Shown here piece by piece: positions 38,879 to 50,060 of a DNA stretch of 64,000 nt (within the stretch, counting starts at the first letter, position 1; each line of letters opens with the position of its first letter). Made by a program: the position numbers and the translations under genes. Source of the stretch: Pannonibacter sp. XCT-53 (GTDB taxonomy: Bacteria; Pseudomonadota; Alphaproteobacteria; Rhizobiales; Stappiaceae); the NCBI RefSeq assembly GCF_009915765.1, contig NZ_JAABLQ010000001.1, positions 1,364,001 through 1,428,000 of the forward strand, read 5' to 3'. The notes beneath the pieces are model-generated. The model saw only the letters and a list, made by a program, of their open reading frames with translations, was not told the DNA's origin and ran no database searches.

Positions 38879-41032
38879 ATGAGCGCAGACAAGGATCTTT
38901 TCGCCCGACCGCAGACTGCCGGCGCCGCCGGGGCGCCCGCAGCCCCAACGGGCAAGTCCGCCGCTGCCGCCGCAGCCACCGCTGCCGCTGCCCTTGCCCC
39001 GGCCGACGGACCGGCGGCGGTTCCGGGCGAGGCCCCTGCGCCGACGTCAGCTGCAGTGCCGGCGCAAAGGCCCGAGCGCACGCCGCCCAAGACCTCGTCC
39101 GGCGATGACTACACCGCCGCCGACATCGAGGTGCTGGAAGGACTGGAACCGGTGCGCCGGCGTCCGGGCATGTACATCGGCGGCACCGACGAGAAGGCGC
39201 TGCATCACCTCTTTGCCGAGATCATCGACAACTCGATGGACGAGGCCGTGGCCGGACATGCCACCTGGATCGACGTGTCGCTGACCGCCGACGGCTATGT
39301 CACGATCATCGACAACGGCCGGGGCATTCCGGTCGATCCGCATCCGAAGTTCAAGGACAAGTCCGCGCTCGAGATCATCATGACGACGCTGCATGCGGGC
39401 GGCAAGTTCGACAGCAAGGTCTACGAGGCCTCCGGCGGCCTGCATGGCGTCGGCTCCTCGGTGGTGAACGCGCTGTCGGAGGAGATGGTTGTCGAGGTGG
39501 CGCGGGCGCGCAAGCTCTACCGCCAGACCTTCCAGCGCGGCCGGCCCGTCGGGCCGCTGGAACTCGTCGGTGACGTGCACAACCGCCGCGGCACCCTCGT
39601 GCGCTTCAAGCCGGACTGGCAGATCTTCGGCAAGGAGGCCACCTTCGAGCCGGCACGCCTGCTCAGGATGGCCCGGTCCAAGGCCTATCTCTTCGGCGGG
39701 GTCGAGATCCGCTGGCATTGCGACCCCGCGCTGATCGGCGAGAAGGACAAGACGCCGGCCGAGGCCGTGTTCCATTTCCCCGGCGGCCTCAAGGACTTCC
39801 TCTCCGAACGGCTCGGCACCGAGCGCAAGGTCATCGACGACATCTTCGCCGGCAAGGTCGGCGAACCCGGCAAGCACGGCTCCGTCGAATGGGCGGTCAC
39901 GTGGTTTGCAGGCGACGGCTTCCTGTCGTCCTACTGCAACACGGTGACGACGCCGGAGGGCGGCACCCACGAGGCGGGCCTGCGCTACGCGCTGCTGCGC
40001 GGCCTGAAGGGCTATGCCGATCTGGTCGGCAACAAGAAGGCGGCGATCCTGACCTCCGAGGACATCATGACCTCGGCCGCCGGCATGCTGTCGGTGTTCA
40101 TCCGCGAGCCGGAGTTCGTCGGCCAGACCAAGGACAAGCTGGCGACCAACGAGGCAACCCGCATCACGGAAAACGCCCTGCGCGATGCCTTCGACCACTG
40201 GCTTGCCGCCTCGCCCACCCAGGCCAACAAGCTGCTCGAGTGGGTGATCGACCGCGCCGAGGAGCGGCTGCGCCGGCGCCAGGAAAAGGACGTGGCGCGC
40301 AAGACGGCGGTGCGCAAGCTGCGCCTGCCCGGCAAGCTGGCCGACTGTTCGGCCAACCAGTCGGAAGGCACGGAGCTGTTCATCGTGGAGGGCGATTCGG
40401 CAGGTGGCTCGGCCAAGCAGGCGCGCAACCGCATGAACCAGGCCGTGCTGCCGCTGCGCGGCAAGATCCTGAACGTGGCCAACGCCGGACGCGACAAGCT
40501 GGTCGCCAACCAGCAGCTTGCCGACCTCATCCAGGCGCTCGGCGTCGGCACCCGGTCCCATTACAAGGATGCGGACCTGCGCTACGAGAAGATCATCATC
40601 ATGACGGACGCCGACGTGGACGGCGCGCATATTGCCTCGCTGCTGATCACCTTCTTCTATCAGGAGATGCCGGAGATGATCCGTCAGGGGCATCTCTATC
40701 TCGCCGTTCCCCCGCTCTACCGCCTGACCCAGGGCGGCAAGACGATCTACGCCCGCACCGACGCCCACAAGGACGAGCTGCTGGCCTCCGTGTTCAAGGG
40801 CAAGGGCAAGGTCGAGATCGGCCGCTTCAAGGGTCTGGGCGAGATGCTGCCGAGCCAGCTCAAGGAAACGACCATGGATCCCGCCAAGCGCACCCTGCTC
40901 AAGGTGGAGATCGTGGAGGGCGACGAGGCCGACACCCGGGACACGGTCGAGCAGCTCATGGGCAACAAGCCGGAAGCCCGGTTCCGCTTCATCCAGGACC
41001 GCGCCGAATTCGCCCGGGACCTCGACATCTGA
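38879..41032 (+). CDS. parE: DNA topoisomerase IV subunit B
   Basis: A 717-residue ATPase subunit of topoisomerase IV, which decatenates daughter chromosomes. It has the GHKL motifs EIIDNSMDEA, DNGRGIPVDPHPK and GGLHGVGSSVVNALS, then the TOPRIM motifs EGDSAGGSAKQARNR and IMTDADVDGAHI. The PHPK after GIPVD and the short TOPRIM region favour ParE over GyrB. The first 80 residues form an Ala/Pro-rich extension that is not part of the conserved fold. The ATG at 38879 directly follows an in-frame TTG at 38876. Confidence 0.94.
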   Translation: MSADKDLFARPQTAGAAGAPAAPTGKSAAAAAATAAAALAPADGPAAVPGEAPAPTSAAVPAQRPERTPPKTSSGDDYTAADIEVLEGLEPVRRRPGMYIGGTDEKALHHLFAEIIDNSMDEAVAGHATWIDVSLTADGYVTIIDNGRGIPVDPHPKFKDKSALEIIMTTLHAGGKFDSKVYEASGGLHGVGSSVVNALSEEMVVEVARARKLYRQTFQRGRPVGPLELVGDVHNRRGTLVRFKPDWQIFGKEATFEPARLLRMARSKAYLFGGVEIRWHCDPALIGEKDKTPAEAVFHFPGGLKDFLSERLGTERKVIDDIFAGKVGEPGKHGSVEWAVTWFAGDGFLSSYCNTVTTPEGGTHEAGLRYALLRGLKGYADLVGNKKAAILTSEDIMTSAAGMLSVFIREPEFVGQTKDKLATNEATRITENALRDAFDHWLAASPTQANKLLEWVIDRAEERLRRRQEKDVARKTAVRKLRLPGKLADCSANQSEGTELFIVEGDSAGGSAKQARNRMNQAVLPLRGKILNVANAGRDKLVANQQLADLIQALGVGTRSHYKDADLRYEKIIIMTDADVDGAHIASLLITFFYQEMPEMIRQGHLYLAVPPLYRLTQGGKTIYARTDAHKDELLASVFKGKGKVEIGRFKGLGEMLPSQLKETTMDPAKRTLLKVEIVEGDEADTRDTVEQLMGNKPEARFRFIQDRAEFARDLDI

Positions 41033-41139
41033 CCGGGTTGACGGGCGCTCCCCGCTCTGGAGAATTGACCGCATCCGGCTGATCCGCTACCGCGTTGGGG
41101 CAGTGAGGGCCGCATGCGGCAAGGTGTGGGAGCGCGTTC

Positions 41140-41856
41140 ATGCTGCAAAGCGTCTATTCCGTCTACGACCGGCTGAGACGACCGCTGCGCAACCACCATT
41201 ATCTGGTCCTGCCCGGCGGCCGGCTGGCCTATGCGCGCATTCCCGGACTGGCGCAGTCGCTGGCACGTCCGATCCTGGCGGCACTCGATGCCGGCGCGCA
41301 GGACGACGGCTGGTTCGAGAACGTGGAGCTGCTGACGGCGCGCGAACTGGGGCGGCGCTATCCGGCGATTGCCATCTTTGCCCTGGCCCAGCCTCCGGCC
41401 GAACGGATCGCCGCCGCCTACGAGACCGTGATCGCCTCCGGCCGCCCCCTGCCGACCTTCTACCTGAGGCACGGCTTTTCGGCCGGGATGACGCCGGAGG
41501 CCTTCGTCGCCCGCATCAGCCAGATCGGGGACCTGCGGGCCGACAACCTGTTCCGCTCGCAGTGCCACATGCTGGAGACGGCCGGGCTGAAGCCGCCGCT
41601 GGTGCTCGGCACCGACCGGCTGGAGCGGCGCTGGGAGGAGCTGGCCGGACTGGTGCGCGCGGCCACGGGCCGGACGCTGCCGCCCCCGCCCCCCTGCCCC
41701 GCTCCGTCCGACCTTGCCCTCCAGCTGGGCCAGGGGGCGACCGGCGAGCGGATCCGTCGCCGCTATGCGCGCGACCTCAGGCTCTATTTTGCCGGTTCCG
41801 GCCCCGAGCTGGCGCGCGCACCGGCGGACCAGGGGCTCGCCAGCGCCCGACATTAG
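41140..41856 (+). CDS. sulfotransferase-like protein, degenerate
   Basis: A 238-residue protein resembling the sulfotransferase family 2 fold: a start strand followed by IPGLAQSLARPIL where the PAPS-binding P-loop (IPKTGGTS-type) would be, then ISQIGDLRADNLFRSQCHML and the C-terminal RIRRRYARDLRLYFAG, which matches the usual RYxxDxxLY ending. The P-loop lacks the key Lys and the Gly/Ser pattern, so activity is doubtful. It lies between parE and the DEAD-box helicase gene. The family call is inference. Confidence 0.55.
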   Translation: MLQSVYSVYDRLRRPLRNHHYLVLPGGRLAYARIPGLAQSLARPILAALDAGAQDDGWFENVELLTARELGRRYPAIAIFALAQPPAERIAAAYETVIASGRPLPTFYLRHGFSAGMTPEAFVARISQIGDLRADNLFRSQCHMLETAGLKPPLVLGTDRLERRWEELAGLVRAATGRTLPPPPPCPAPSDLALQLGQGATGERIRRRYARDLRLYFAGSGPELARAPADQGLASARH

Positions 41857-41896
41857 CTTTAACCGCGTCAAATCGGGCCGAAACTCAAGGAAAACA

Positions 41897-41924
41897 TTGA
41901 CACTCCGGGCTTTGGCTGTAGGTT
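41897..41924 (+). promoter_or_regulatory. candidate promoter of the DEAD-box helicase gene
   Basis: TTGACA (41897-41902), a 16-base spacer and TAGGTT (41919-41924). It would give a 5' untranslated leader of about 70 bases before the ATG at 41999, in which no clear Shine-Dalgarno sequence is seen. Confidence 0.45.
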
Positions 41925-41998
41925 GTCGGCCAATTGTGGGGGTGCCGACCTGTGCGTTCCCCGTCCTCATCCAGAACCAGAATTGGACATACTCACTT

Positions 41999-43528
<1,530 letters not shown>

Positions 43529-43537
43529 CGGGGCAAG

Positions 43538-43565
43538 AACCTGCGGTCGGGGGAAGCAGGTTTTT
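43538..43565 (+). terminator. rho-independent terminator after the helicase gene
   Basis: AACCTGC (43538-43544) pairs with GCAGGTT (43556-43562), followed by more T residues. Confidence 0.7.
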
Positions 43566-43683
43566 GTCACGAACCTTGACAAAAAAGCCTAGGTTTACCG
43601 ACCGTTAAGCCCTGCAACGATAGGCTGTGAATGTGGGCAGGCTGCGGTTGACCGCAGCCATAAGGCGGATGCGGGTTACCGAC

Positions 43684-44742
43684 ATGTCGGATCAAGAGGA
43701 TTTCAAGCGGACGATCACCTATGGTGAGTCGGCGTTATCCTACATCCGTCGCAACACCCTGCCCGCCTATCCGCGCAATTACGAACTCTGGTACACGTAT
43801 TCGGCCGGGTTCAATCATGGCCTCAACCGGGCCATCAACGACATCATCACGGTCAAGGGCGGGATCAACGGCGACGATCTGCAGAAGATCTATGCCAAGT
43901 TCCTCTCGCCCAACCGCCTCGGCGACCGCATCGACGAGGTCGGCGCCAAGGTGGCCGAGGAGGTCCAGGATCTCGTCGACGCCATCCGCGTCAGCACGGA
44001 TGCCACGGCCGATTACGGCGAGGCGCTGGAAACGGCGAGCGAGAAGCTGAAGGACCTCGCGGATCCCGAAAAGCTGCGCGCCGTCGTGGCGCACATGATC
44101 AAGTCCACCCATGCGGCCGTTGCGGCCAACCGCAACCTGGAAAGCCAGCTGCTGGAATCGCGCCGGCAGATCGAGACGCTGCAGGAAAACCTCGAGGCGA
44201 TCCGCTACGAATCGCTCACCGATGACCTGACGACGCTGAACAACCGCCGCCACTTCGACATGATGATCGAAAAGGCCATCCGGTCGGCGGCCGACAGCGG
44301 CGAGCCCTTCGCGCTGCTCCTCACCGATATCGACCACTTCAAGAAGTTCAACGACACCTATGGTCACCAGACGGGCGACCAGGTGTTGCGGCTGGTGGCG
44401 CTGGCGGTGAAGCAGAACGTCAAGGGGCAGGATTGCGCCTGCCGGTACGGCGGCGAGGAGTTTGCCATCATCCTGCCGAACACCGGCATCGCGGCGGCGA
44501 GCGAGATTGCCGAGAGCATCCGCAAGGCCGTGTATTCCAAGGAACTGGTGAAGCGGTCGACGGGGGAGAACCTCGGTCGGATCACGATGTCCATCGGCGT
44601 GTCGGAATACCGCTCCGGCGATACCTCGCAGACCGTGATTGCCCGCGCCGACCTGGCGCTCTATGCGGCCAAGCACGAAGGTCGCAACCGGGTGAAATGC
44701 GAGTCCGACACGGGCGTCGTCGACGACACCCGTGTGGCCTGA
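43684..44742 (+). CDS. GGDEF diguanylate cyclase
   Basis: A 352-residue predicted enzyme that makes cyclic di-GMP. A helical N-terminal domain (about residues 1-165; YPRNYELWYTY) and a coiled-coil (SQLLESRRQIETLQENLEAI) lead to the GGDEF domain with DLTTLNNRRHFD, DIDHFKKFNDTYGHQTGD and the active-site RYGGEEF. The product-binding I-site RxxD is replaced by KGQD, so feedback inhibition may be weaker. No membrane segments. Start ATG 43684; ATG 43669 is possible. The stop codon directly abuts the stop of tenA on the other strand (TGATCA). Confidence 0.93.
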   Translation: MSDQEDFKRTITYGESALSYIRRNTLPAYPRNYELWYTYSAGFNHGLNRAINDIITVKGGINGDDLQKIYAKFLSPNRLGDRIDEVGAKVAEEVQDLVDAIRVSTDATADYGEALETASEKLKDLADPEKLRAVVAHMIKSTHAAVAANRNLESQLLESRRQIETLQENLEAIRYESLTDDLTTLNNRRHFDMMIEKAIRSAADSGEPFALLLTDIDHFKKFNDTYGHQTGDQVLRLVALAVKQNVKGQDCACRYGGEEFAIILPNTGIAAASEIAESIRKAVYSKELVKRSTGENLGRITMSIGVSEYRSGDTSQTVIARADLALYAAKHEGRNRVKCESDTGVVDDTRVA

Positions 44743-45405
44743 TCAGGCAGCCTCCAGCCCCATCTGCCAGAAGTCGGCCTCCAGCACGCTGGCCTGGGCG
44801 AACAGGTGCTCCAGCCTCGGCTGGCGCGCAGGGGTCGCATAATCGGCCGCGATCCGGTCAAGCCAGGCCGCAAAGCCGGCTGCCACCTCCTGATAGCCCT
44901 CGGAGGAATACTCCGCCACCCAGCGGGCATAGGGATTGGCCGGATCCAGCCCGCGCGGCGTGGCGGCCAGCCGACGGCCGATCTCCGCATAGCCGAGCAC
45001 GCAGGGCGCCAGCGCCACCATCAGGTCGAGCAGATCCCCCTGCCCGCCCGCATCCAGCACGAAGCGCGTGTAGGCCATCGTCTGGCGCTCCTCGCGGGCG
45101 CGTTCCAGATCGGTGCGCGACAGGCCCCAGCCGGCACAAAGCTCGACATGCAGGTCCATCTCCATGTCGAGGATTGCCTTCACGCCGGCCAGCGCCTGGC
45201 GCATGTCGCCGAGGCTCGGGCTCTTGTAGATCGCCAGCGCATAGGCCCGGGCGAACTGGATCAGGAACAGGTAGTCCTGCACCAGGTAATGGCGGAAGGC
45301 CGGCTGCGGCAGGGTGCCCTCGCCCATCTGGCGGACGAAGGCGTGGTCGACATAGCTGTGCCAGTCGGCAGCCGAAGCCGCCTTGAGACGGTCGAAAAAG
45401 GTCAT
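44743..45405 (-). CDS. tenA: TenA family aminopyrimidine aminohydrolase (thiaminase II)
   Basis: A 220-residue helical enzyme that salvages thiamine pyrimidine by hydrolysing aminopyrimidine breakdown products. The catalytic cysteine is visible as APCVLGYAEIG (C135), and D44 (VQDY) and Y112 (AYTRF) are at the same numbers as in Bacillus TenA. I see no TPP riboswitch upstream, so its control is unknown. Convergent with the diguanylate cyclase gene; the next genes upstream belong to the suf operon, about 140 bases away. Confidence 0.92.
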   Translation of the reverse strand: MTFFDRLKAASAADWHSYVDHAFVRQMGEGTLPQPAFRHYLVQDYLFLIQFARAYALAIYKSPSLGDMRQALAGVKAILDMEMDLHVELCAGWGLSRTDLERAREERQTMAYTRFVLDAGGQGDLLDLMVALAPCVLGYAEIGRRLAATPRGLDPANPYARWVAEYSSEGYQEVAAGFAAWLDRIAADYATPARQPRLEHLFAQASVLEADFWQMGLEAA

Positions 45406-45541
45406 GTGCAGATCCGGGGCTGGGGCGGGTCGGAAGGGGTCCGGCCCTGAACAGATGCGGGAGGCCCTGAACAGGCAAGGGCAGGACAGGCCGTTTCAGG
45501 ACTGACTGCTTGCGGGCTGACTGTTCCGGGGTTGGGCGATC

Positions 45542-45922
45542 TCAGGACAGGGCGAGCGCGGTCGGGTCGGCGGCCTTGAGCGAGACAGATTCGCCGCAGC
45601 CGCAGGAGGAGACCTCGTTCGGGTTGCGGAACACGAAGCCGGCGCGGAACTTCGTCACCTCGAAGTCCATTTCCGACCCGATCAGGAACAGCACCGCCGA
45701 CGGGTCGATGAAGACCCGGGCGCCGTCCGCCTCGATCACGTCGTCGCGCGGGTCGGCCGCATCCACCATGGTCATGGTGTATTCCATGCCGGCGCAGCCG
45801 CCCTTCTTGACGCCCACCCTGAGCCCGAGCCGCGGAGCGTCGCCGCCCTCCATCAGCTCGCGCACGCGGCCGGCGGCAGCCGGGGTGACCTTCATGATCT
45901 GGAACTTGCGGGCCGATGCCAT
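45542..45922 (-). CDS. sufA: A-type Fe-S carrier of the suf operon
   Basis: A 126-residue HesB/IscA family protein. The conserved cysteines occur in KKGGCAGMEY and SSCGCGES. I chose ATG 45922, after AAGGGAAACGG, because the family begins with MASARKFQIMKVTPAAA; the longer frame is spurious. It is the last gene of the suf operon, about 190 bases after sufT. Confidence 0.93.
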   Translation of the reverse strand: MASARKFQIMKVTPAAAGRVRELMEGGDAPRLGLRVGVKKGGCAGMEYTMTMVDAADPRDDVIEADGARVFIDPSAVLFLIGSEMDFEVTKFRAGFVFRNPNEVSSCGCGESVSLKAADPTALALS

Positions 45923-46115
45923 GGTCCGTTTCCCTTCAGGCGCGGCAGAGGCGCCGCTGTCATGCGTCCTTGGCCAGTATATGGGCACGCGGCCCGGCTG
46001 GCAAAAGGGTCTCCTGCCAAGGCGTTGCGATGCTGACGCTGCACGCCCTGAAAATGCCCGGTCGCCGCAGCGGACCGACCAGTTCCCGGCGAATGACGCG
46101 CGCCGGGCATTGGTG

Positions 46116-46547
46116 TCAGTACCAGTTGAGGGCCACGCGGGCCTCTTCCGACATGCGATCCGGCGTCCAGGGCGGGTCGAAGACCATGCGGACCTCGACG
46201 TCGCCGACACCGGGCACCGAGGCAATGGCATTCTCCACCCAGCCCGGCATCTCGCCGGCCACCGGGCACCCGGGCGCGGTCAGGGTCATGTCGACCTTGA
46301 CCGACCGGTCATCCTCGATGTCGACCTTGTAGACGAGGCCAAGCTCGTAGATGTCGCAAGGGATCTCCGGATCGTAGACCGTCTTCAGCGCGGCCACGAT
46401 GTTGTCGGTCAGCGCGGCCAGTTCCGCTTCGGGAATGGCTGCGACCGGAGCCGCGGCGCTGCCCTCGCCGGCAGGGCTGTCGCCCTGCAAGGCCGTGCTG
46501 CCGGGTGCGGCGTCGGTGCCAAGACGGGCTGCGGAGGTGTCGTCCAT
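46116..46547 (-). CDS. sufT: SUF system Fe-S assembly protein SufT (DUF59/MIP18 family)
   Basis: A 143-residue protein. After a variable Ala/Pro-rich N-terminus comes the MIP18 domain with VYDPEIPCDIYELGLVYKV and MTLTAPGCPVAGEMPGWV; the two cysteines in DPEIPCDI and APGCP are the family's key residues. It helps deliver or mature Fe-S clusters. Start ATG 46547 is set by GAGGAG 7 bases upstream. It follows sufS by 10 bases. Confidence 0.93.
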   Translation of the reverse strand: MDDTSAARLGTDAAPGSTALQGDSPAGEGSAAAPVAAIPEAELAALTDNIVAALKTVYDPEIPCDIYELGLVYKVDIEDDRSVKVDMTLTAPGCPVAGEMPGWVENAIASVPGVGDVEVRMVFDPPWTPDRMSEEARVALNWY

Positions 46548-46557
46548 GGGGAGCTCC

Positions 46558-47811
46558 TCAGGCAAAGAACTTCTGCGCCTTCAACAGCGCATCCACGAGG
46601 ACGTCGACTTCCTCGTGCGTGTTGTAGAGGCCGAAGCTGGCCCGGCAGGTGGAGGTGACGCCATAGCGGGCCAGCAGCGGCTGGGCGCAATGGGTCCCGG
46701 CCCGCACGGCCACCCCGGACCGGTCGATGATCGTTGCCACATCATGGGCATGGGCGCCCTGCATTTCAAAGGCAATGATCGCGCCCTTGTCGGGCGCCTT
46801 GCCGAAGATGCGCAGGGAGTTGATGGACGACAGGCGCTCGGTCGCATAGGCAAGCAGCGAGGCCTCGTGGCGGGCAATCCGGTCGCGGCCGATCCGGTCC
46901 ATGTAGTCCAGCGCAGCCGCAAGGCCGATGGCCTGCACGATCGGCGGGGTTCCGGCCTCGAAGCGATGCGGCGGGTTGGCATAGCTGATCGCGTCCTCGG
47001 TGACGTCGACGATCATCTCGCCGCCGCCGCAGAACGGGCGCATGGACTTCAGCGCCTCCATCTTGCCGTAGAGCACGCCGATGCCGGTCGGGCCGTAGAC
47101 CTTGTGGCCGGTGAAGACATAGAAGTCGCAGTCGATGTCGCGCACGTCGACCGGCATGTGCACGGCAGCCTGGCTGCCATCGACCAGCACCTTGATGCCG
47201 CGCTCATGGGCGATCCGGCAGATCTCCTTCACCGGCACGACGGTGCCCAGCACGTTCGACATCTGGGTGATGGCAACCAGCCTGGTCCGGTCCGTCAGCG
47301 CGGCCTCGAAGGCCTCCAGGTCAAAGCCGCCATCCTCGCGCACATAGACCCACTTCAGCACAGCGCCGTTGCGCTCGCGGTGGAAATGCCAGGGCACGAT
47401 GTTGGAGTGGTGCTCCATGATCGACAGGACGATCTCGTCGCCCGGCCCGAAGGTCTCGGGCCCGAGGCCGTAGGAGACCAGATTGATCGCCTCGGTGGTC
47501 GAGCGGGTGAAGATGATCTCGTCGCCGCTGCCGGCGTTGAGGAAGCGGCGGACGGTCTCGCGCGCGGCCTCATAGGCCTCCGTGGCGGCGTTGGACAGGA
47601 AATGCAGCCCGCGATGCACATTGGCATATTCGCTGGAATAGGCCTTCACCATGGCGTCGATGACGGCCTGCGGCTTCTGGGCGGAGGCGCCGTTGTCGAG
47701 ATAGACCAGAGGCTTGCCGTAGACCTGCCGCGACAGGATCGGAAAGTCGCGCCGGATGGCGGCGACATCGTAGGGCTGATCGGTCTCTGGACGGGCGAAC
47801 GGGGCGGTCAT
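46558..47811 (-). CDS. sufS: cysteine desulfurase SufS
   Basis: A 417-residue group II desulfurase that provides sulfur from cysteine. The PLP lysine lies in FTGHKVYGPTG and the catalytic cysteine in RAGTHCAQPLL. LDNGASAQKPQAVIDA near the start is typical. An AAGGAG sits 7 bases before the ATG. It acts with the SufBCD scaffold encoded just upstream. No sufE is seen in the operon; SufU/SufE-type partners must lie elsewhere or be absent. Confidence 0.97.
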   Translation of the reverse strand: MTAPFARPETDQPYDVAAIRRDFPILSRQVYGKPLVYLDNGASAQKPQAVIDAMVKAYSSEYANVHRGLHFLSNAATEAYEAARETVRRFLNAGSGDEIIFTRSTTEAINLVSYGLGPETFGPGDEIVLSIMEHHSNIVPWHFHRERNGAVLKWVYVREDGGFDLEAFEAALTDRTRLVAITQMSNVLGTVVPVKEICRIAHERGIKVLVDGSQAAVHMPVDVRDIDCDFYVFTGHKVYGPTGIGVLYGKMEALKSMRPFCGGGEMIVDVTEDAISYANPPHRFEAGTPPIVQAIGLAAALDYMDRIGRDRIARHEASLLAYATERLSSINSLRIFGKAPDKGAIIAFEMQGAHAHDVATIIDRSGVAVRAGTHCAQPLLARYGVTSTCRASFGLYNTHEEVDVLVDALLKAQKFFA

Positions 47812-47923
47812 GTCATCTCCTTGCGGACCGGGAGGGCCTGCCCTCCCCGCGTCCCGGGCGGTCGGGGGTGGCGCGTCCGGGATGATCCCGGGCGCAGCCT
47901 TGTCGCAGAACGGCCGGCGCGTC

Positions 47924-49210
47924 TCAGCTGCCGGCGAGCCAGGTCCGGACGCGGGCCTCGAGCGCCTCGGTCACGCTGTCCATGCCAAATTCCTCGATGG
48001 CTTCCGACAGGAAGGCGAGGATCAGCAGGGTGCGGGCCTCGGCCTCCGGAATGCCGCGGGCGCGGAGATAGAACAAGAGGTCCTCGTCGATCTGGCCGCT
48101 GGTGGCGCCATGGGCGCACTGGACGTCATCGGCGAAGATCTCGAGTTCCGGCTTGTTGGCCATCTCGGCGTCTTCCGACAGGAGCAGCGCCTGGGTCATC
48201 ATGCGGCCGTCCGTCTTCTGGGCGTGCGGACGCACGATGATCTTGCCCTGGTATACGCCCTTGGCGCGCCCGTCGATCACGGTCTTGAAGAACTCGCGGC
48301 TCTCGCAGTTCGGCACGGCGTGATCGACGACGAGCGTCTGGTCGGCCAGCTGGTCGGCACGCACCATGGTGACACCATAGAGCTTGGCGGCGGAATGCTC
48401 GCCGGCAAAGGTGACGAAGGCCTGGTTGCGGGCGAAATCGGTGCCGACGAGGAAGCCGAGCGTACGCACCTCGGCCCGGGCCCCCAGACGGATCAGGGCC
48501 GTGGACAGATGCGGCGCCGACCCGGTGTTGGCGATGAGGCGCGCGCCGACGAGGGTTGCCTCGTCCGCGACGTCATAGTCCGACACCGCATTGACCGGGG
48601 CCTGGACGCCGGCAAAGCTCTCGATCAGCGTCAGCCGGGCACCGGCGGCCAGCTCGACCCGCAGGCGCGCATAGGTGGCCCCGCCAAGCGCGAGCTGGAC
48701 GACCTCCACCGGGGCCTCGACCTCGGCGCCGGCGCGCACGCGCAGGATCGCGCCGCCCTGCAGCAGGGCCGTGTTGAGGGCCAGTGCCGGATTGGCGGCC
48801 GCGATCTCGGGTGCCGCGAACAGCTCGGGCCCGGCCGTGGCGATGTCGCTCACCTCGACGCCGGCCTGAGCCAGCCCCGCCAGGTCGGACAGGTCCGCCA
48901 CGAGGCGGCCATTGGCGATGACGACGCGCAGGCGCGCCAGGTCACCGAAAGTGTCGACGGCAGCCAGCGCCGCCCGCACGTCCTCAAGGCTCGCGGCCGT
49001 GGCCGGCGCCTCGTAGGACTTCGCGAAGGCGCGCAGGTCGGTGTACTTCCATTCCTCGATGCGGCGGTGCGGAAGCCCCGTCGCCTTGAAGCTCTGGAAG
49101 GCCGCCTCGCGCAGGTCGATCAGCGTCGCGCCACCGGCCTTCAGCGCCTCGAACTGGGCGTTGAGGTCCGTTTCGGCCTGTGTCGCAACGACACGCAGGG
49201 TCGCGGTCAT
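47924..49210 (-). CDS. sufD: Fe-S cluster assembly protein SufD
   Basis: A 428-residue member of the SufBD scaffold. The right-handed beta-helix core is visible through alternating short hydrophobic strands, and the C-terminal CAHGATSGQIDEDLLFYLRARGI contains the conserved His used in cluster assembly. It follows sufC by 15 bases and has GAGGAG before its ATG. Confidence 0.96.
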   Translation of the reverse strand: MTATLRVVATQAETDLNAQFEALKAGGATLIDLREAAFQSFKATGLPHRRIEEWKYTDLRAFAKSYEAPATAASLEDVRAALAAVDTFGDLARLRVVIANGRLVADLSDLAGLAQAGVEVSDIATAGPELFAAPEIAAANPALALNTALLQGGAILRVRAGAEVEAPVEVVQLALGGATYARLRVELAAGARLTLIESFAGVQAPVNAVSDYDVADEATLVGARLIANTGSAPHLSTALIRLGARAEVRTLGFLVGTDFARNQAFVTFAGEHSAAKLYGVTMVRADQLADQTLVVDHAVPNCESREFFKTVIDGRAKGVYQGKIIVRPHAQKTDGRMMTQALLLSEDAEMANKPELEIFADDVQCAHGATSGQIDEDLLFYLRARGIPEAEARTLLILAFLSEAIEEFGMDSVTEALEARVRTWLAGS

Positions 49211-49225
49211 GGTCTCTCCTCGGCC

Positions 49226-49984
<759 letters not shown>

Positions 49985-50060
49985 TGAGGCAGTCCTCATT
50001 TCAGTCAGCGGCGCGACAGTCCTGCGCCGTCTTCAAACAGGGTTCCGGGTGCGAGGCGGC

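Noticed and set aside
45406..45541. TPP riboswitch upstream of tenA
   Set aside because: The thi-box (CTGAGA and companion segments) is absent.
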